A stretch of DNA of 64,000 bases from Prevotella sp. Rep29 (GTDB lineage: Bacteria > Bacteroidota > Bacteroidia > Bacteroidales > Bacteroidaceae), in the NCBI RefSeq assembly GCF_019551475.1, contig NZ_CP047159.1, forward strand, positions 620,001 through 684,000, read 5' to 3'. Below the pieces are notes generated by a model. It was not told the DNA's origin. It saw only the letters and a program-made list of their open reading frames with translations, and ran no database searches. The position numbers and the translations under genes were made by a program. Positions within the stretch are counted from its first letter, which is position 1. Each line of letters opens with the position of its first letter. Positions 26,389 through 35,463 of this stretch are shown in pieces.

Positions 26389-28416
26389 TTATTCTGCTCC
26401 TTCTGTTTCTTCAGCAGATTCTTCCACGGATTCTGTTTCTTTGTTCTCTACATCAATCGCTTTGATTTTGTCGCGCACCAGTCCGAGGTCATCTCTGAGC
26501 TTTTGCACTTTGCGGTTCATCTCTTCGATGAGTGAATTGCCTTTCTTCGAGCTGACGTTCAGGAAGCCGATATTGTTCTCGTATGTTTGAATTTCCTGTT
26601 TCAGCTGATCGTAGCGGTGCATCAGTTTGGCACGCTCGTTGTCAAGTGCGTCTTCACCGCGCTTAGCCACGTTTTTCAGTGCGTTCTTAAAGTTGTCAAG
26701 ACGTCTGCGGTTGATGCTGATATTGAGCTTTTGATAGAGTTGGTCGAGCACTTCATGATACTCTTTATAGACTTTGTCTTTTTCTTTGTAAGGCACATGT
26801 CCGATGCCGTTGTATTCGTCAATCAGTTCCTGTGCTTTCTCTTGTGCACCGTCTCCACCTTCTTCGCAGACAGCCTTCAGTTTTTCAATAACTTCGCGCT
26901 TCTTCTGCAGGTTTTCGCGTTCCTCGTTGCGTGAACCGGCGTTAGCGGCATTTCTCGCCTCGAAGAATTTGTTGCATGCTGCAAGGAAATCGTTCCAGAG
27001 CTGGTCGCCCAGTTTTTTAGGAACAATGCCGATGGTCTTCCACTCTTTCTGGAGTGCAATCAGTTTGTCGCTGGTTGATTTCCATTCGGTGGAGTCTTGC
27101 AGTGCCTGTGCCTGCTCTACGAGGGCGCGTTTCTTCTCAGCGTTCTCGGCAAACTGGGCTTTCAGTCCTTTGAAGTATTCTGTTTTCTTTCCGAAGAATT
27201 CATCGCATGCAGCGCGGAAGCGTTCAAATATTTTCACGTTCATTTTCTGCGGAGCAAATCCGATGGTCTTCCATTCTGTCTGTATGGCGATGATTTCTTT
27301 TGTCTTTTTCTCCCATTCGCCAGCCCCTTTGCATTCTTCCTTGACGATTGTTTCTACTTTTTCGCACAATGCCGTTTTGAGTGCGAGGTTTTCTTCTTCT
27401 TTGGCGCGCAACCCTTCGAAATGTTGTTGGTGACGCTTGTTGATGACGGTCGATGCCGCTTTGAATCTTGTCCAGATTTCCTCTCTCACGTCTTTCGATA
27501 CGGGTCCCGTTTCTCTGTATTGTTGATGCAGTTCCTGCAGCTGGTGGAAGGCGCTGATGATGTCGCTCTCGTCAGCCAGTCGCTCGGCAGCTTCACACAG
27601 TTTTGTCTTTATCTCCAAATTCTTCTTGAAGTCATATTCCCGTGCCTCGCTGTTCAGTTTCAGCAGGTCATAGAACTGGTCTTCATAGAGTTTGTAGGTG
27701 CGCCACAGTTCGTTGGCACGCTCTGCCGGTACGGTTTTGATGTCGCGCCATTCTTGCTGCAGTTTCTTGAATTCCTGATATGATTTGTTGGCCTCTTCGG
27801 GTGAAGTGACCATTCCCTTTATTTTCTCGATGATTTCAAGTTTACGTTTCAGGTTTTCTTCCTTCTCCTGTTCTTGTTGCTGGAAGAGTTTCTGTCTTTT
27901 TTCTTTGATGATGCCCATTTCGGCTTTGAATGCTTCTTCGCATTCGTCCGGGCGCACTTGATAGCTCTCGGGATCACCGCCGCCGTCCACATATTCCTTT
28001 AGTTGTGCCTCGCGCTCAGCGTTGTGGAATTTGTAGAATAAGGTCTTCAGGTGGTCAACTTCTTCCTTGACGAGAGGTTCTTCGCCGTGTGCAATCTCCT
28101 TGATGCGCTCAAGAATCTCTTGCTTTGTTTTGTAGATTTTCGGGGTGCTGACCTCTTCTGCTGCTGTTTTTTCTTCCTCTTTCTGTGGTTCTTCCGCCAG
28201 AACTTCGGGCTGTTCGGCAGTTTCGTTCTGCTCCTCAGCTTCTGTTGCGGATAGCTCCACTACGGGCTCTTCTTCCGGAGCCGGGTTTTCAGCTACAGTG
28301 TTATTCACCTGAGAATCTTCTGTGGGAGCTGTGTTCTCCACATTTACAGATTCTTCAACTTTGTTTTCGTCCATTACTTGTCCCTTGTCGAGGGTCTTTT
28401 CTTGAGAGTCCATCAT
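26389..28416 (-). CDS. DUF349 repeat protein
   Basis: A 675-residue, highly charged, mostly helical protein. Residues 1-95 are acidic and low in complexity (runs of Glu, Val, Pro, Ala). From about residue 120 onward there are successive DUF349 units, each built around a W-plus-I-x-V/FAP pattern, for example LQQEWRDIKTVPAERANELW, TEWKTIGFAPQKMNVKIFERF and KEWKTIGIVPKKLGDQLWNDF. The last ~90 residues form a coiled coil. The function of DUF349 proteins is not established; the lack of signal peptide or TM helices suggests a cytoplasmic scaffold. It is transcribed alone and ends at a strong terminator. Confidence 0.88.
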   Translation of the reverse strand: MMDSQEKTLDKGQVMDENKVEESVNVENTAPTEDSQVNNTVAENPAPEEEPVVELSATEAEEQNETAEQPEVLAEEPQKEEEKTAAEEVSTPKIYKTKQEILERIKEIAHGEEPLVKEEVDHLKTLFYKFHNAEREAQLKEYVDGGGDPESYQVRPDECEEAFKAEMGIIKEKRQKLFQQQEQEKEENLKRKLEIIEKIKGMVTSPEEANKSYQEFKKLQQEWRDIKTVPAERANELWRTYKLYEDQFYDLLKLNSEAREYDFKKNLEIKTKLCEAAERLADESDIISAFHQLQELHQQYRETGPVSKDVREEIWTRFKAASTVINKRHQQHFEGLRAKEEENLALKTALCEKVETIVKEECKGAGEWEKKTKEIIAIQTEWKTIGFAPQKMNVKIFERFRAACDEFFGKKTEYFKGLKAQFAENAEKKRALVEQAQALQDSTEWKSTSDKLIALQKEWKTIGIVPKKLGDQLWNDFLAACNKFFEARNAANAGSRNEERENLQKKREVIEKLKAVCEEGGDGAQEKAQELIDEYNGIGHVPYKEKDKVYKEYHEVLDQLYQKLNISINRRRLDNFKNALKNVAKRGEDALDNERAKLMHRYDQLKQEIQTYENNIGFLNVSSKKGNSLIEEMNRKVQKLRDDLGLVRDKIKAIDVENKETESVEESAEETEGAE

Positions 28417-28463
28417 TTACCTTTTTCGTTTATGATTCGAATATATCGCTGTACAATAACATG

Positions 28464-28471
28464 CAAACATA
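28464..28471 (-). promoter_or_regulatory. Putative -7 box of the DUF349 gene
   Basis: Minus-strand TATGTTTG about 48 bp upstream of the start; no clear TTTG partner. Confidence 0.4.
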
Positions 28472-28525
28472 ATAAAAAAAAACGAATTAACCTAACTTAA
28501 TCCGTTTTTTTTGATATTTTTTTTA

Positions 28526-29452
28526 TTAAATAAGGCGTTTGTACCTTAAAATCCACCATGAACCGACCGATACGAGGACGGAAATGACCAGTGCGACAAT
28601 GAATCCGAAGCGGCTGGTTTCCATGCCGTTGATGACGTTCATTCCGAACAGTGAGGCAATGAGCGTGGGGAACATCAGGATGATGCTGACCGATGTGAGC
28701 GTACGCATGATGGTGTTCATGTTGTTGTTGATGATGCTCGAATAGGTGTCCATGGTCGATTCGAGGATGTTCGAGTAGATGTTCGCCGTTTCCCGTGCCT
28801 GCGACATCTCGATGTTGACGTCTTCAATCAGGTCGGCATCCAACTCATCGACTTGCAGTTTGAACTTCAGTTTGGCAAGCAAGTTCTCGTTTCCGCGGAT
28901 GGAGGTGATGAAATAGGTCAGCGAGTCTTGCAGGCGTGACAGTCCGATGAGGCTCTCGTTGTTCACCTCGCGGTCGAGGTTGCGCTTGGCTTTGTCTATC
29001 AGCGAACTGATTTGTTTCAGTCGTTTCAGGTACCATACGGCGCTGGAGAGGAACAGCCGGAAAATCATATCGACGTAATCGACGAATCCCTCGTTGCGTT
29101 TCTGCTGGTAGCTGACGAAGTCTATCATCATGTTCGTCTCGTAGTAGCAGACGGTGATGGTCACGTCACGTTTGTGGATGATACCCAGCGGCACGGTGGT
29201 GTAGGGCGTTCGTGAGCGAATCTCCTTGACGTAGGGAATACGCAGGATGATGAGCATCCATCCGTCGTCGTACTCATAGCGTGCCCGCTCGTCGGTATCG
29301 CTGATGTCGGAGAGGAAATAGTCGGGAAGGCTGAACTGCTCTTCCAGTTGCTGCCGCTCCTCTTCTGTCGGACAAGTCACCTGCAGCCAGCAGTTGGGTT
29401 CCCACTGGTTGAGTTGTGTCAGTCCGCCATTTGTGTTCCAAAAGGTTTTCAT
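28526..29452 (-). CDS. corA: CorA-type magnesium/divalent cation transporter
   Basis: A 308-residue CorA-family channel. A large cytoplasmic N-terminal domain and long helices (residues 1-245) are followed by two TM helices. The first ends in the ion-selectivity signature GMN (SLFGMNVINGME). The C-terminus RYKRLI is basic, as usual for the inner side. CorA pentamers let magnesium enter along the potential gradient. No magnesium-sensing leader is evident, but the 5' untranslated region from the promoter at 29582 is about 125 nt long. Confidence 0.92.
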   Translation of the reverse strand: MKTFWNTNGGLTQLNQWEPNCWLQVTCPTEEERQQLEEQFSLPDYFLSDISDTDERARYEYDDGWMLIILRIPYVKEIRSRTPYTTVPLGIIHKRDVTITVCYYETNMMIDFVSYQQKRNEGFVDYVDMIFRLFLSSAVWYLKRLKQISSLIDKAKRNLDREVNNESLIGLSRLQDSLTYFITSIRGNENLLAKLKFKLQVDELDADLIEDVNIEMSQARETANIYSNILESTMDTYSSIINNNMNTIMRTLTSVSIILMFPTLIASLFGMNVINGMETSRFGFIVALVISVLVSVGSWWILRYKRLI

Positions 29453-29581
29453 TGTTGCTAATCTCCATCATTAGTTTAAGCATGGGGATTAGCCTTGGGA
29501 AGGTAAATCCTCACGCTTACGAATTAAAACTATCGGCGTGATAATCGTCCATTTCTTTCTATAAAAATTGGTTTACGGCTG

Positions 29582-29612
29582 CAAAGATAATGAAAACCGA
29601 GCGCAGAACAAA
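29582..29612 (-). promoter_or_regulatory. Promoter of corA, inside a dispersed repeat
   Basis: Minus-strand TTTG (29609-29612) and TATCTTTG (29582-29589), 19-bp spacer. Spacer and upstream bases are almost the same as at the lysS promoter (56104-56134). Confidence 0.72.
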
Positions 29613-29654
29613 ATAAATTCGTTTATTTTTTATGCCGAGGTGCATCTTATCTTA
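29596..29654. repeat. Dispersed promoter-linked repeat
   Basis: Begins near CGAGCGCAGAACAAAATAAA and ends GCCGAGGTGCATCTTATCTTA. A close copy lies at 56120-56175 upstream of lysS. The final 21 bases recur exactly at 29798-29818, without a promoter. The rest of the 446-bp corA-pepD gap (29453-29898) contains AT-rich sequence and the pepD terminator, with no gene. Confidence 0.65.
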
Positions 29655-29828
29655 TGAAAAGATAATGAAAAATTTGGTTAAGCGAGCAAAAAGAGAAGTA
29701 TTTTCTTTTTCGAGCATGAAAATTTTATGTAAAACCGAGCGTTTTTTATTGTATCCCCGCATTATAGCCGCCCCTTATCAAGGGACTCTAAATTTGCCGA
29801 GGTGCATCTTATCTTACGTTGAGACATA

Positions 29829-29863
29829 CAAAAAATCCGCAGAATCAAAAAGAAACTGCGGAT
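29829..29863 (-). terminator. Terminator of the flippase-pepD operon
   Basis: ATCCGCAG (29835-29842) and CTGCGGAT (29856-29863) form an 8-bp stem; on the minus strand it is followed by TTTTTT. Confidence 0.8.
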
Positions 29864-29898
29864 GAAATTGGATGATTGGCTTTTACGCCACACTGCTT

Positions 29899-31356
29899 TT
29901 ATTTCACGGGAATGTCCTCGAGTGTTTTCTTCAGCAGGGTCCAGAACGGATCTACCGTCGGGATGTATGCGCGCTCGATGGTGGTGTGGGGCGACTTCAT
30001 CGTCGGTCCGAGCGACACCACGTCGAGGTGCGGATATTTGCCGAGAATGATAGAGCATTCGAGTCCTGCGTGGTCAACCTGTATGATGCCGTCCTCGTTG
30101 AACAGTTCTTTGTATTCTTTCAACAGCAGGTGGAGCAGTTCCGAGTCGGGGTTGGGGTCCCAACCGCAGTAGCTGCCGCTGGTCTCGATTTTCATTCCTG
30201 CCATGGAGAAGCAGCTTTCGAGGGTCTTTGTGATGTATTCTTTCATGTCCTCGCGTGCCGAGCGTGCCAGAATCTTGATGCCCACTTTTCCGCCTTCGAT
30301 GTTGATAATGGCGAGGTTGGACGATGTCTCAACCACTGCGGGGTATGCGGGAATCATGCGGAGCACGCCGTTGTGGCAGCCGTAGATGGCGTTGATGAGG
30401 TTGTCCTGGATTTCTACGGGCACCTGCATGGCTGGTGTGGGCACCTCTTCGGCATAGAATTCGATGCCGCTCTCGATGCCTTTGAACTGGTCGGTGAATT
30501 CTTCCTTGAACGACTCGATGAGTTCTTTCACAGCCTGCACGTTCTCTTTCGGCATGGTGAGCACGGTCTCAGCCTTGAACGGGATGGCATTGCGCATGTT
30601 GCCGCCTTGCCAGGTTGCCAGACGTGCCTCGCATTCGGCGATAGCTTCGCGGACGAAGCGCACCATCAGTTTGTTGGCATTGCCGCGTCCTTCGTTGATT
30701 TCCAGTCCTGAGTGTCCGCCTTTAAGTCCCTTGAGGGTCACTTTCAGTGCAGCGTCTTCCTTGTCGGTTTCCACCTCTTTGTAGTCGAGTGTGGCGGTGA
30801 TGTCGATGCCGCCGGCGCTACCGATGACGAATTTTCCCCATGTCTCGGAGTCGAGATTGAGCAGGATGTCGCCGTTCAGGATGCCGCCTTTCAGTGCGTT
30901 GGCGCCGAACATGCCGGTTTCCTCGTCGGCAGTGATGAGCGCTTCGATGGGTCCGTGCTTGAGGTTTTTGTCTTCGAGCACTGCCATGATGGCTGCCACG
31001 CCCAGTCCGTTGTCGGCTCCCAGCGTTGTGTCTTTAGCCTTCACCCAGTCGCCGTCTATCCATATCTGGATGGGGTCGGTCTCGAAGTTGTGCGTGCTTT
31101 CGGGAGTCTTTTGCGGCACCATGTCCATGTGTGCCTGCAGGATGACACCTTTGCGGTTTTCCATTCCCGGTGTGGCGGGCTTGCGCATGATGATGTTCTC
31201 GGCATCATCCTTGAAGGCTTCCACGCCGATGCGCTGTGCAAAGTCGAGTAAGAACTGCTGGATTTTCTCCAGATGTCCGCTTGGGCGCGGAACTTGTGTC
31301 AGTGCATCGAAGTTTCTCCAGATGCATTCCGGTTTCAGATTTTTAATTTCACTCAT
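29899..31356 (-). CDS. pepD: Aminoacyl-histidine dipeptidase (M20)
   Basis: A 485-residue zinc peptidase of the PepD (beta-alanyl-histidine dipeptidase) group. Zinc-site motifs are QAHMDMVPQK, LGADNGLGVAAIMA and ITADEETGMFGA (metal-bridging Asp and catalytic Glu), with a later GGKVGIKILARS dimer lid and an HAGLECSIILGK motif near the end. Length matches E. coli PepD. It cleaves dipeptides in the cytoplasm for amino-acid supply. It starts 5 bp after a flippase-like membrane gene, so the two are co-transcribed. Confidence 0.93.
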   Translation of the reverse strand: MSEIKNLKPECIWRNFDALTQVPRPSGHLEKIQQFLLDFAQRIGVEAFKDDAENIIMRKPATPGMENRKGVILQAHMDMVPQKTPESTHNFETDPIQIWIDGDWVKAKDTTLGADNGLGVAAIMAVLEDKNLKHGPIEALITADEETGMFGANALKGGILNGDILLNLDSETWGKFVIGSAGGIDITATLDYKEVETDKEDAALKVTLKGLKGGHSGLEINEGRGNANKLMVRFVREAIAECEARLATWQGGNMRNAIPFKAETVLTMPKENVQAVKELIESFKEEFTDQFKGIESGIEFYAEEVPTPAMQVPVEIQDNLINAIYGCHNGVLRMIPAYPAVVETSSNLAIINIEGGKVGIKILARSAREDMKEYITKTLESCFSMAGMKIETSGSYCGWDPNPDSELLHLLLKEYKELFNEDGIIQVDHAGLECSIILGKYPHLDVVSLGPTMKSPHTTIERAYIPTVDPFWTLLKKTLEDIPVK

Positions 31357-31361
31357 AGTCT

Positions 31362-32408
31362 TTAAGTTGTTTGATTAGTATTTAAAGGTTGTATTTTCTC
31401 TATGAACATCATCCTTATCCATGCGTAGATGCCGAGCAGGGCGACGAGCAGCGTCTGCACCGTGTGCACGATGAGCACGAAATAGAGCGCCTGTTCGTCG
31501 GCTACGCCATAGAGGATGAGCATCGATTTCACGGCGAAGTGCCACGGACCCGCACCGTTCGGGGTGGGAACGATGACGGCGATGCTGCCCACGACAAAGG
31601 TGACGAGGGCGCACGACAGCCCCAGATGGGCGGTGAAGTCGAAGCAGAAGAACGTCAGGTAGTAGTGCACGAAGTACGAAGCCCATATCGCGAACGTCAG
31701 AGCGATGAACAGCCACGGGCGCCGCATGTCTTTCAGCGAGATGATACCCTGCCAGATTCCGCAGAGCGACTTCTTTACATTATTATATATATAAGGCGCG
31801 TTCTTACTCCGCCCCTCGCGCTTGTCGCTTTCTTCCAGACTCATCTTCCTGACCAGCCACCACAGAAACACCACAGCCACGATGCCGCACAGGGCGGTGA
31901 CAATCCATCCGGCGGTGGAGAACTTGGCGAAGAAACCGCTGATGCTGGTGCCTGTCTTCGAGAAAAAATCGGCAAAGACGGGCAGCTGGATGAGCAGCGT
32001 CAGCCCCACCATGCAGAGCATGAGCAGCGTGTCGATGGCTCGCTCGGTCACCACCGTGCCCAGCGCTTTCGGGAACGACACGCCGTCCTTGCGCTTGAGC
32101 ACACCGCAACGCACAAACTCGCCGATGCGGGGCACGACTAGGCTGGTGGCATACGACAGGAATACGGCGTTCACGCGCGTGGAAGTCCGGGAATGTTCGC
32201 CCAGCGGTTCGAGCGTCTGTCGCCAACGGATGCCACGGAACATCTGCGCCAGAATGCCGAAAGGCAGCGAGAGCAGCATCCACGTCCAGTCCATCTCGTG
32301 TAGCATCACGTCGCCCACGTGCCGGAAGTCGAAGTCCCGGTACATCCAGTAGAGTATGGCGCCGCCAAACAACAACGGGAGAACTATCTTGAGAATTTTT
32401 CCTGCCAC
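31362..32408 (-). CDS. Lysylphosphatidylglycerol synthase TM-region / UPF0104 membrane protein
   Basis: A 348-residue integral membrane protein with seven or eight helices, starting at a GTG. Family-typical stretches are FRGIRWRQTLEPLG, VVPRIGEFVRCGVLKRKDGVSF, GTVVTERAIDTL and PTPNGAGPWHFAVKSMLI. These match the LPG_synthase_TM/UPF0104 family, whose members have been linked to flipping or synthesis of modified phospholipids and polyprenyl-linked sugars. The catalytic GNAT-like domain of true MprF is absent, so only the transporter-like half is here. It is the promoter-proximal gene of a pair with pepD. Confidence 0.85.
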   Translation of the reverse strand: MAGKILKIVLPLLFGGAILYWMYRDFDFRHVGDVMLHEMDWTWMLLSLPFGILAQMFRGIRWRQTLEPLGEHSRTSTRVNAVFLSYATSLVVPRIGEFVRCGVLKRKDGVSFPKALGTVVTERAIDTLLMLCMVGLTLLIQLPVFADFFSKTGTSISGFFAKFSTAGWIVTALCGIVAVVFLWWLVRKMSLEESDKREGRSKNAPYIYNNVKKSLCGIWQGIISLKDMRRPWLFIALTFAIWASYFVHYYLTFFCFDFTAHLGLSCALVTFVVGSIAVIVPTPNGAGPWHFAVKSMLILYGVADEQALYFVLIVHTVQTLLVALLGIYAWIRMMFIEKIQPLNTNQTT

Positions 32409-32432
32409 CAGTAAAACAAGTTTTTACCTTTG

Positions 32433-32463
32433 CAAAGTTAGTGCAAATTGGTTGAAAAGCAAA
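32433..32463 (-). promoter_or_regulatory. Promoter of the flippase-pepD operon
   Basis: Minus-strand TTTG (32460-32463) and TAACTTTG (32433-32440), 19-bp spacer. The rest of 32409-32807 is AT-rich and shows no gene, repeat or attachment site I can identify. Confidence 0.72.
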
Positions 32464-32807
32464 ATTATTTCTTTAATAAATCGATTAAGCGCATATTTAT
32501 CAAGTCACATACAGGTATAAATACACTCATAGATGTATGCAGATAGCCGAACCGTTTCCCTTTGCTAAGTCGAAAGTTCAACTTTCAGACAATGATAATG
32601 GAACGAAAACATTATAAACGGAGAACTTTCATTCGATATGTTGCGTAATCAATTCTTTATCTAACAACATAATTTATCTTTATTATCATTTTTCCTCTTA
32701 ACTTCTTGAGATATTACAGTTTCTCTACAAACTTATCAGCCGTTGTATAGGATTTTCATATTGTATCTTACGTTCTTCTTCAACACATTTATAAATGATG
32801 CCATCTA

Positions 32808-34715
32808 TCACATGTAATTAAGTGGATTACGCACTCCCTCACATCTTTGGACACAACCATTGATCACTTTTAACAAATACTGGAAAGCCAACATTCGGAT
32901 TCCTGTTGTATTTTCCGATTCTCTTTCGGTAAGCAACTTCAACATATTAAGAGTATCACGATCATCTTTGAACCTTTCTGTAAAATCACTCCTAAGGTCA
33001 TAGCTAAGCATAAAATGCTGAGAAAGGAAGCGTGCAAACATCCTGATGTTACAATTCTTCAGCTCTTTTATCTTTTCCATAAGGGCAATGGCATCCTGAT
33101 CTCTCAATATTGGCGTCAAACTATATGGAGAATGATTGTCTGGAGTCGCTTCTTGATCTAATTGTATTAGATGTTGGACATTTTCATTATTCAAGTTGTT
33201 AAGCGTTTCTTGCATTTTGTTTGGTAGTTTTTTCTCATAGGCTTTGAATACCTCGTTGAAAAAGGTGGTCATCTCTTTATGAATACGATATTCGTCATTT
33301 CGGCTCTCAACGGTATTCATTCCCTGCCAGAATGCATTCCTGCAGCGATATAGCATTTCTGCATCATGAACATCTTTGTCGAAAATAAGATTTAAGGTCT
33401 CCTTTGCCTTTTCTATAACAGAATCTTTTACTATATATAGTTTTTCTTTTTCAAAAAGAGAGAAAAAAGCCAAGGCCTTTCCTATTTGATGAAATTGGTG
33501 AAACTCTCCGTTAAGTATATTTTCTGACAATTCATTGCAGTCATGAACAAAGACATCATCTTCCATATCACGAAAACCTTCCAAACGGGTTAATACCCCT
33601 ACCATTTTCTGACTTTCTGCGAGTAAGTCATCAATGTAGGTTTTCATGGAAATACCATGCTCTATATGAGCCACGATATGAACAATATGACTATTATTTA
33701 GAACATTTATTCCATCCAGCTTTTCTGCATCATATCGGGAGAACAATTCGGAAATATCCTTTTTCTCAGGGGAATCCTCTTTTGCATAAAGGAATGCCCA
33801 CTTTCCACTATTCCATGACTTCAAAACTTTTTTATTTTGACCTTTATATTCACAATAGATAGCTATAAAACTACCAAGAAGAGCTTTCATCACGCTTTTA
33901 TCCTTCTTGAGGAGGTTCGTATCTGCTTCGTTATATTGCAACTTTAAATCATAAAGGCATTGACGTAAGATACGAAGGTTGTTGCATTGGCTAGCTATAA
34001 ATACTTTTTTAATGAAGTCTTTCTGGCTACTGATCCAATTTACTCGTGGTAGTTCATCTACGAAATGAGCAATGGCTCCGTCAATGTTAGGTTCAACCTC
34101 GAACTCTTTACCTACTGTCTTTTCCTTAAAATCATCAAGTATCTTTTTATCTTTAGAATCTGTTATTTTACCCTCATCTCCCACAATCATCACATGGCAG
34201 CCACAATATTCTACAAAATAATTGATATAACCGAGTAATTGTTTCATAGGAATATGAGAACGTTCCAAATCATCAAAAACAAGTAATTTCAGCGAATTGG
34301 GTTTAATAGTATCATCTCTTGAAGCCAAAAAAGATAAAGAATCAAGCGAAGTGGTTAATGTCGCGTCATTTTTACCATCGCTATTAAAGTCCAAATCTGT
34401 ACGCAACGCAACTTTCCCTGCTATTTTCAGTATGTTAGCTCCAATCTTTGCAGCCTTTGAATAAAGAAACGGATGTATTTGACGGTCAATGGCTTTTGTT
34501 ATCTGCTCTGTACTCGTCATTCCATATAAAGTCACACGTATAGGCTCAAGAACCACATCATCCTTCTTTACTGGATTCTTGAATGTATCCTCTATCCATT
34601 GATTAACAAGATATGTTTTTCCACATCCCCACTTTCCCTTTAGCATTAGGGCATAGCAGGGATTAGGATTCTCTATGTATGAAGTCAACGCTTTTACAAT
34701 ATAACTGTTTGGCAT
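32808..34715 (-). CDS. KAP-type P-loop NTPase
   Basis: A 635-residue STAND-like NTPase. Walker A is GKWGCGKT at residues 27-34, preceded by the typical KAP lead-in (NPNPCYALMLKGKWG). Walker B is LLVFDDLERS near residue 150, and PVRV-type EPIRVTLYGM lies between. The remaining ~400 residues are helical with no recognised domain and no obvious TM insert. KAP NTPases occur often in phage-defence and conflict systems as sensors or effectors. It is last in a four-gene operon of clearly AT-rich DNA, 22 bp after the RES-like gene, so it probably works with that protein and the upstream YhcG nuclease. The system assignment is inference. Confidence 0.8.
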   Translation of the reverse strand: MPNSYIVKALTSYIENPNPCYALMLKGKWGCGKTYLVNQWIEDTFKNPVKKDDVVLEPIRVTLYGMTSTEQITKAIDRQIHPFLYSKAAKIGANILKIAGKVALRTDLDFNSDGKNDATLTTSLDSLSFLASRDDTIKPNSLKLLVFDDLERSHIPMKQLLGYINYFVEYCGCHVMIVGDEGKITDSKDKKILDDFKEKTVGKEFEVEPNIDGAIAHFVDELPRVNWISSQKDFIKKVFIASQCNNLRILRQCLYDLKLQYNEADTNLLKKDKSVMKALLGSFIAIYCEYKGQNKKVLKSWNSGKWAFLYAKEDSPEKKDISELFSRYDAEKLDGINVLNNSHIVHIVAHIEHGISMKTYIDDLLAESQKMVGVLTRLEGFRDMEDDVFVHDCNELSENILNGEFHQFHQIGKALAFFSLFEKEKLYIVKDSVIEKAKETLNLIFDKDVHDAEMLYRCRNAFWQGMNTVESRNDEYRIHKEMTTFFNEVFKAYEKKLPNKMQETLNNLNNENVQHLIQLDQEATPDNHSPYSLTPILRDQDAIALMEKIKELKNCNIRMFARFLSQHFMLSYDLRSDFTERFKDDRDTLNMLKLLTERESENTTGIRMLAFQYLLKVINGCVQRCEGVRNPLNYM

Positions 34716-34737
34716 AACGATGTCTTTTATTGTTTCA

Positions 34738-35445
34738 TCACACTATTCTATGTACTGGTAACGTTAGCTTTGAAGAATTGAATAAACAAATCGTAGGGCT
34801 TGATTTTTCTTCCATAAACTGATACCCTTCATATCCTTTCTCCTCTAGCTGACGTTTAAATGGTATACCATTCCCAAAATCTGTTAATAGTTGTCCTGTA
34901 TATCCTACATGTTCTTTAAAGAATTTATCTATTTTATCTGCCTTATTAAGAATCTTTGAACAGACCTTTATATCATTCGTTTTCCTGTTGTCCATAATAT
35001 ATTGATGATAACCTCTGATGTTATTAAAAGAATGCTTTTTGTTTGGATGAAGGAAAAAATCAGATGTAAGAACATCTATTCCTTCATCATAAAGTATATT
35101 CAACATCTGTACGGGTCTAGCACAATCTGTAAAATCAAGAATACTAATATCTTCAATAGTCTGACAACAAGTAAGAGTGCTATTCTGAAAGTTCTGACCA
35201 TGCTTTGCCGCTTTTTTTATTGCTTCAGTCAAAACTTTATAGGCTGTTTCTTCATTACGATAAAAAAAGAATGCGCCTATTTGATTTTTATCCCCATATT
35301 CTTCGCTATGATATTCTGGACTATGGTATTCAGTAGACCATTCTTTCGGAATATCATTGCCCAAGCAATATCTATATAGGTTTGTTCTTATTGATAGTTT
35401 CATATATCCTTTTCTTACTTGTCTTTTTGCTGATTCAAAAATCAT
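34738..35445 (-). CDS. Possible RES/ADP-ribosyltransferase-like protein
   Basis: A 235-residue protein. An alternative ATG at 35403 has a better-spaced AAGGA and would start at MKLSIRTNLYRYC, which looks like the true domain start. Three features suggest the RES / ADP-ribosyltransferase-like fold: LYRYC at the N-terminus (family Arg in a strand), FFFYRNEETAYKVLTEAI (compare YLAEDPETA of RES toxins), and GYEGYQFMEE followed by TICLFNSSKL near the C-terminus. RES toxins consume NAD+. The similarity is at motif level only and could be wrong. The gene lies 18 bp after yhcG and 22 bp before the KAP NTPase, consistent with one operon. Confidence 0.5.
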   Translation of the reverse strand: MIFESAKRQVRKGYMKLSIRTNLYRYCLGNDIPKEWSTEYHSPEYHSEEYGDKNQIGAFFFYRNEETAYKVLTEAIKKAAKHGQNFQNSTLTCCQTIEDISILDFTDCARPVQMLNILYDEGIDVLTSDFFLHPNKKHSFNNIRGYHQYIMDNRKTNDIKVCSKILNKADKIDKFFKEHVGYTGQLLTDFGNGIPFKRQLEEKGYEGYQFMEEKSSPTICLFNSSKLTLPVHRIV

Positions 35446-35463
35446 TTCCTTTCTTTACGAATA

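Noticed and set aside
28464..29600. Magnesium riboswitch in the corA leader
   Set aside because: The ~125-nt leader has no stems I can draw that match known Mg-sensing RNAs.
32409..32807. Attachment site for the accessory operon
   Set aside because: I looked for direct repeats between 32409-32807 and 36721-37024 and saw none; no integrase is present.
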